Positions 58,561 to 64,000 of a stretch of DNA of 64,000 bases are shown here, piece by piece (within the stretch, counting starts at the first letter, position 1; each line of letters starts with the position of its first letter). A model generated the notes under the pieces. The model saw only the letters and a program-made list of their open reading frames with translations. It searched no databases and was not told the origin of the DNA. Source of the DNA: Prorocentrum cordatum (Eukaryota; Sar; Dinophyceae; Prorocentrales; Prorocentraceae); contig CAUYUJ010014274.1 in the NCBI GenBank assembly GCA_963575745.1, positions 35,001 to 99,000 of the forward strand. The letters run 5' to 3'. Position numbers and translations under genes: made by a program.

Positions 58561-61500
58561 AAGGTTGGCAATTTTCCAAAGTAGAGCGGCGGTGGATCAC
58601 GCTCTCTCAAAAATCAATGACCTTTGGGCAGGGTCGTCTGATGCAATCGCACTCTCGCGCCCCTGCTGCGCACGGTGCAACTGCGCCGTCGCGAGGAAGG
58701 GCGAGCCGGAGCGTGCTCCGCCGACCCTATAGCAGACAGGCCGCCGTCGAAGATGCAAAGCGAAACGCACCTGCGGCGTCAAAGCCAAACGGCCCAGTGC
58801 CCCTGCAAAACACACCCTGAACCAAAATTCGGGTTGTCGCGGACATGCGCTCCGCGACTATGCCCCCAAACGCCCAAAGAAGGCCATCGGCGAAACCCGC
58901 CAACCGGAACCGCTTAATTTGCACGCGCACGCACCACGCCACGCGGGCAAGCGCCAAAGGAAACCCACCATCTTGCGCCGAGCCAGGAGCTGTCTGAGAG
59001 CACTTGTCTCGCGATATTTGAACAGCCGAAGCAGACCGACGCCGCCCGCCCCCCTTTGTCCGCGCTGGGCTCGGCTCGAAGACAGGCGCCAGACAGCGCA
59101 CTGGGCGCCCTGGAAACGGCCCGCCGAGAAACGCCCTGAGGCGGGGCACCTCCCGCAGCTGGCGCAGAGGGCGGCGGGCACGGCAGCGGGCCCGATAAAG
59201 CCCGCAGAAGGCGCATTCGGCCCAGACCACAAGAACCCTGGAGTCAGCGAAACACGCACCATAGCTCGCTGCCCAGGCATCGAGGTCCAGAAACTACGGC
59301 GCTTTCAGCCTGAAAGAGAGATGGCGGGCCGCGCGCAATCTCTTTGCCCGCCGACAGGATTGTCGAGGTAACCCACTGAATAGCCTTCTCCGCAGAAGCG
59401 CGGACCTTGCGCGCGCCCCACATCAGCCCGGCGAACTATCAAATCGCAAAAACCTTCGTCGCTCTCCATCATGGCAGTGGCTTCTACCACTCCGAAAGCA
59501 ACGACAGACTTAGCGCGGAGCGCTCCAGAACTCCCGCGCCGCGCTCCGTCGGCCTCCTCGCGGCAAGGTAGGTCGAGATTGAAAGACTCGGGCTGGCTAC
59601 AAAAGAAAGCCTTACACGCGGCATTCGTGGCGAAAAGGAGCCCGAAGGCGGCAACTGGGGCGCCCGCAACACCTCGCGGGCGGCCCCCCAGTGACCGAGG
59701 CAGCCCAAACGCGCGGGAGACATTGACGGGCGGACAGCTCCAGACGCGCGGAGGCATCTTCAGGCGGGGCGGTTGGTTCCCGACGCAGCGACAAAGGCTT
59801 GCCCGCGGCCCCCGAACGGGGGGCGTTGGCCCCCGCCGCCGCCGCCGCCTCCTGTTCGGCCGCGTGGTCCAACAATTTACAGCGCTTCTCTGGGTGCGCT
59901 GCGCCCCTTCAAAATCAGTGCCACGGAGGAACTCCCTGCGGGCGTTCAAATGGCGGGGGGGGGGGGGGGGGGGGCGGGGGCGAGGGGCAGAGGGGGCAGG
60001 CTCATAACAAATATATCGCGCGGGAGCCATCGTGAAAAACGGGGCGAAGGGGGGGCTGTGGACAGCCAAACATTTAAGCCAGTCGGCTTGGGGGCGGGTA
60101 GCGGCCCGAACAAGGCAGCGGGGCGACGGGTTGAACGCCCCGATCACCTCCGACCTGGCCAGCTTAATCGGCCAAGCCCTGGCAGGCAAACCTAGCGCCG
60201 CACTGCTCGAGGCCAACGCAAGACTGACGCGCGTGCCCCTGGCAATTGCGGCAAGCGAGCAGCGCGACTTTTCTCCGGCTCGCGCGCCGCCAAAGGCCCC
60301 GCGTTGGGGCCGCCCCGCCAGCGGGGAAGGTCCCGCGCTGAGACCGCTCTCAACAGAAACTGGAACTCTTGAATACCCAGGGGGGGAGAGGGGGGAACGC
60401 CCCAGCCCGACTGGCCCCCGCCATCGCGGAAGTAGGATGGGGCGGCGAGGGTCGGGCCCGACCCCGGGGATCCGCAACGCGGCCAACGCGCGCAGCGGGG
60501 ATGCGCGGCGAGGACACAATGGCCTTGCAGGGTCGCGCTCGCGCGATTCGAATGAGGCTGGCCAGGCAAAGTCGCGAGGGGCGGGTCGAGAGGCAAAAGC
60601 AATGCAAAGAGGTAGCCGCGGGAAGTGACCGCCCGTGCTTCGCGAGTTGACTGCGCCGGCCTCTGCGCGAGCCACAGCGCGTGCATTACTGGGGGGCGGC
60701 GAAGAAGCCGTAGCCGCTGCGCACTGGCGCCACCACTCCCCCTGGGGTTCTCCGCCAGGACCTCCAACGGCAAGGCCCCGCAGAGACTTCCAACCGTTGC
60801 GCGTGACGCATCTGGGCGTCGGAGCAGTCCGCGACGAAAGCTGATTGTGCCCCTGCAGGAGAACCACGCGGAAGACCATCTGGCCCGGTCATAACTTGCC
60901 CGAACCCCGCCCTGAAACGCTGCAGGCCCTGGAGATAGGGCGCGCCGAACCGACGGGGGCGCAGTCGCGCAGTCGAACGCCAATGGCTCAAATCAGAGAG
61001 CGCCGCTCGCTCGAGCACTGGCGCTCTCCCCAAAGTCGGGGGCGACGGGCGCTCGCAAGGGCGCCTTGCGACTGGCTCGGCAAACCGCGACGCGCGGCCC
61101 GGCCCTGAACAACGCGCGGCGGAAAAAGCTGGGAAACAACACCTGGAGCAAAAAACCTCGAGCGCGAAAAATGAATCCCGGGGCTGGCAGGCGGCGGCGA
61201 AGCCGAGCGCGAGCATGAAGGGGGTGGCCATGAAGGCCTGCTCTCGGCAAAGACTAGCGGCTAACTCGAATCCCACTGAGGAGGCAGTGTCTCCCCTGAT
61301 CCCCACCAGTGACAATCCCGAGCGCGTTTGGGCCCAGGGCGGCGACCCCTGGGGCGCTCCGCCGGGCCCAGATACGTTCCCATTCGGAGAAAGAGCCCCC
61401 CCCCGAGGGGCCTCTGGGCGGCGAGGCCCTAAAGGCGCAACGAGGAGCAACTGGAATGCGCAGGCGCCGAAGCAGAGCCGACTCCGTTGAAAAGAGCCCC

Positions 61501-61779
61501 CCCCCCCTGCCAAGACAATCGAAGCGGCGCCGCCGCGGGGGGGCAGACTGCTGCGACATCTTCTTTCACGAGCAACAGATGCCGATGGTGACTTCTCAGA
61601 ACTTCTCAGACGACGTCGGTCCAGACGAGGCCGCTTGCAAATCGCCGTTGACCACTGGGGGGCGCGACGGGCGTCTTGCCACCCTCGCCCGCTGGCGGGG
61701 TCCGCGGCTGTGCAGCAAGAGCATCCTCGCACCCCGTCTTGCGCTTCATGGCGGAGAAGCGCTGCTGCTGTTGCTTCTG
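58561..61779. other. Very GC-rich spacer; no gene supported
   Basis: Over 3 kb in which nearly every frame on both strands is open for long stretches (for example 59305-60879 on the minus strand). The predicted texts are Ala/Arg/Pro/Gly-rich without periodic hydrophobicity, motifs or a better strand. A C/G-run patch lies at 59955-59980. No repeats of other parts of the window were seen. Confidence 0.4.
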
Positions 61780-62412
61780 TCAGCCACCAGACTTGTGGCC
61801 CTGCGACTTGGCCTCAGCAAAGAGCGTGGTGACCGGTGACCGTCTGTCGGAACCGCTCCTGGGGGGCGGGAATGCGTTCGTCGTTCTCCTGATGTTCCTC
61901 CGACGGCGCTCGTCGTTTCCCTGATGCTCTTCCGACGGCGCTTCGTGCGCATCCGCCGTGGCCTGCATGAGCGACCCGAAGTTGATGGGCACATCCCTCC
62001 CCGCAACGATGTCGTCAATAGAGAAGCCCGATGAGGAATCTGAGGCAGCCGCAGGTGGAGGACATTCGACGCGAGCGTGCAGCTTGCTGACCAGGTCCTT
62101 GTGGGCCTGCTCGGTGAACTCCAGTTCCCTCGACAGCGAAGGCGCCTGATCTCGGACATCCCGAACCCAGAGCCCAGCCGACTCTTGCGCAGAAGCCGAC
62201 TCGACCCAATCGACCCTCAATTGCCCGCGCGCCTTGGCCTTGGAAAGCTGTTGACCTGCCTCTGGAGAAATGGGGGGCTGACCCGAAGCCACCAACTCCC
62301 GCCAACTCGGCCTCCACCCTGGACTGATACCTCTCGGCGCCGTCCACGTCGCCAACCGCGCGCAGCTCGCCATGTCCGACACCACCGACACCACGTCCAT
62401 GTCCGACACCAC
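61780..62412 (-). pseudogene. Decayed protein-coding fragment, family unknown
   Basis: The frame 62373 (ATG) to 61780 contains protein-like text: SPEAGQQLSKAKARGQLRVD, TEQAHKDLVSKLHARVEC and SGFSIDDIVAGRDVPINFG. Its first ~35 codons are less convincing, whereas another frame over 62400-62300 reads ELRAVGDVDGAERYQSRVEA, which looks like the true upstream part. That implies a frameshift at about 62300. The composition (helical, charged, no membrane segment) would suit a gag-like or structural protein, but I recognise no family. MITE copy T2 lies 26 bp upstream and may have disrupted the 5' end or sit in an intron. Confidence 0.35.
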
Positions 62413-62437
62413 CGACAGGGGTGAAAGAGAGACCAGG

Positions 62438-62632
62438 CTTATGTCGGGCGTGTTCCCCTACAGGGGGATTTTCGACGAAACATAACAACATTCCCCCCGG
62501 GTGGCCCAAAAAGATCAAGAAATTATGAACAAAATAGTCCCCATACTATTGTTCGACCATTTTTGGAACACGTGTTGGGTATTTCTGTTTCGTCGAAAAA
62601 ATCCCCTTGCAGGGGGACAGGCCCGATTTAAG
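62438..62632. mobile_element. MITE-like element, family T2, copy 2
   Basis: 195 bp with ~45-bp terminal inverted repeats: CTTATGTCGGGCGTGTTCCC, then CAGGGGGATTTT-CGACGAAAC on the left; inverse on the right ending GGCCCGATTTAAG. Longer arms than copy 1 (10552-10695). The interior is AT-rich and differs between copies. Confidence 0.82.
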
Positions 62633-62845
62633 ACACGGCCAAAAAAGATGCCCACCACCATCAAGCTCGAGACGCACCAGCCCCCCCACCCAACGCCAGG
62701 TCCACTGCCCCGGCCCGGCGGCGGCACTGAGCATGCTCAAAAACCCCACGAGGAGCGGCCGATGTGGCGAAACCGAGGTACTGTGCGCGGTTGCCCGCGC
62801 TTCTTTCGCTGGAACGGACCCGCCGTCTTCATATTTAGAGGGAAA
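62633..62845. other. Spacer between T2 and the cloverleaf element
   Basis: Single-copy. No gene recognised. Confidence 0.4.
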
Positions 62846-62992
62846 AGAACTATGCACATGCACCGATTCTGGCCAGGCCCATCCTGAGCCCAGGATCGGT
62901 GCATACGCCCTCCTACCTTGGCCAGGAAGGCATATGCACCGATCCTGGGTCAAAAATGGGCCTTGCCAGGATCGGTGCATGTGCATAGTTCT
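62846..62992. other. Nested-palindrome (cloverleaf) element, 147 bp
   Basis: Outer arms 62846-62882 and 62956-62992 are inverted over 37 bp with 2 mismatches. Inside lies a perfect 15-bp inverted pair (62891-62905 and 62933-62947). The motif TGCACCGATCCTGG thus occurs four times, twice in each orientation. The molecule can fold as one long stem carrying an inner stem-loop, or as two side hairpins. No ORF. A foldback transposon, a structured RNA gene or a recombination site are possible. Confidence 0.85.
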
Positions 62993-64000
62993 CTTCGCCC
63001 GAATATTGCAGCTACAATCTTCGCAACTCCATGTGTCTCCTCGTGCGCCAGCAGGCGACGACACAAGGGACAACCCAACCACTACAGCAGCGTGGAGATT
63101 CTGCCACTGATGAAGCAGATGCTTTTGCTGGCGATAGAGACGAATTGCTAACCATTGGGGGGCAATGGCGCCCGAATCGTTGTGGGTAGAAGTTGACTGG
63201 GGAAAGCCCCCGAAAACCTGTGGCCCGCAGGAACGTGAGCCCTTCTGACGGTAGTCCTTGCAACACTCGGTTGTTCGAGCGCACCAGCTCGGAGGAGGGG
63301 GAAAACGACGACGAACGCGGGGGTTAGGGACGAAAGTTGGGGTCCAAGACTCAGCTACACGGCGGCACCTCCTGGAGCCAACGACCGTGCATCTAGGAGT
63401 CTGGCAGTGAGGCCGCCCGCCACCAGCGGCATGCAGCAAGTTTCGTTCGCTCTGTCGTCCACCGAGAGGGAGGGGGGGGGGGCCATGGCGACGACAGCAA
63501 ACGACTGGACGCTGAGCCAACATTGAGGGGGAACGTCAGGGGGGACCAGCTCAGCGGGGGAAAGAGCAACCTGGAGGCGGCGATCGGCGATGGATCGGCG
63601 AGGTGCCCGCGACAGCGATTCCGCGCGCTCCCGGGCGGGGTGGGCTCCTGGTGGGAGCCCCACCCCGTTCTGTCCCGCCCCTTGACTCGGGGGTCGCTTG
63701 AAGTGCCCCTGGCCCAAGGTGCCCCCGGGATTTCCAAGGAAGGCCCACGGCCTCCAGAGCGCCCCGCACGAGGTCTGGAACCCCACAGGAGCTCCAGCAT
63801 TGAGCGAAAGCTGGGAGCACCTTGGACCAGGGGCACCTTTACAGCCCCCGACCAAATGAAGGACAACGATAGGGGGCGCTGGCACAGGGGGGGGACCGTA
63901 GACCTGGAATCTGTGATCGAAATTGGCCCCCGATGGCGAATCCGCGGTCTCCTGGGCGGGGTTGAGGCTATCGGGCCCCTTATCGGCGATGGATGGGCGA
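62993..64000. other. Spacer with hairpin and a repeat start at the window edge
   Basis: 63643-63672 forms a hairpin (GGGGTGGGCTCC / GGGAGCCCCACCCC). ATCGGCGATGGATSGGCGA occurs at 63583 and 63981, each in similar context (CGATTCCGCG/CGAATCCGCG, CTCC-GGGCGGGGT). This suggests a ~400-bp repeat that continues beyond the window. No gene recognised. Confidence 0.45.

Noticed and set aside
59305-60879. 524-codon minus-strand ORF and several overlapping plus-strand ORFs
   Set aside because: Very high GC removes stop codons from all frames. The text is Arg/Pro/Ala-rich with no motifs and no strand is preferred.

Overview
The window looks like nuclear DNA of a eukaryote with a large, GC-rich, repeat-dominated genome, most probably a dinoflagellate. 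The main support is the architecture of a complete Ty1/copia-type LTR element: a DTAA-type protease, a CxH/CxxC zinc module, and a methyltransferase-like 'PMC..FS / EHP..SSW' block ahead of the integrase. I recall this combination as typical of dinoflagellate copia polyproteins. A LINE with endonuclease, reverse transcriptase and RNase H, and very abundant simple repeats, fit the same picture. The organism call is an inference and no species can be named. No prokaryotic gene, rRNA, convincing tRNA or CRISPR array was found.

Layout. 1-2080: two short-unit satellites (GGCTGA hexamer; 11-bp GCTAA type). 2080-9000: a 90-bp minisatellite plus flanking DNA, duplicated head-to-tail (2293-5896 and 5898-9000) with one 538-bp deletion in the second copy. 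8980-19160: small terminal-inverted-repeat (TIR) and foldback elements among microsatellites and minisatellites. 20388-20783: a small ATG-started basic protein ORF. 21298-26768: a LINE on the minus strand (ORF1, AP-type endonuclease, RT-RNase H) that uses all three reading frames. 26769-35750: GC-rich spacer, MITE-like elements and a degenerate GGCCCAAGAGG-type repeat. 35757-47015: a 64-bp satellite interrupted by the copia element (36077-45457, 208-bp LTRs with 4 differences, 4-bp target duplication CAGC). 47016-57260: trinucleotide repeats, a second copy of a short TIR element and GC-rich spacer. 57262-58560: inverted G/C-tract arrays around a GGGACAGTGG minisatellite, with a run of 86 G. 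58561-64000: very GC-rich spacer, a decayed minus-strand coding fragment, a second copy of a TIR element and a striking nested-palindrome (cloverleaf) element at 62846-62992.

No set of host genes works together here. The two autonomous-type retroelements are the only clear protein-coding units, and both need at least one frame change to make their full products. At least seven short dispersed families (six with inverted ends) recur inside the window. They suggest an active small-transposon and foldback population. Host exons interrupted by introns could be present but could not be recognised.
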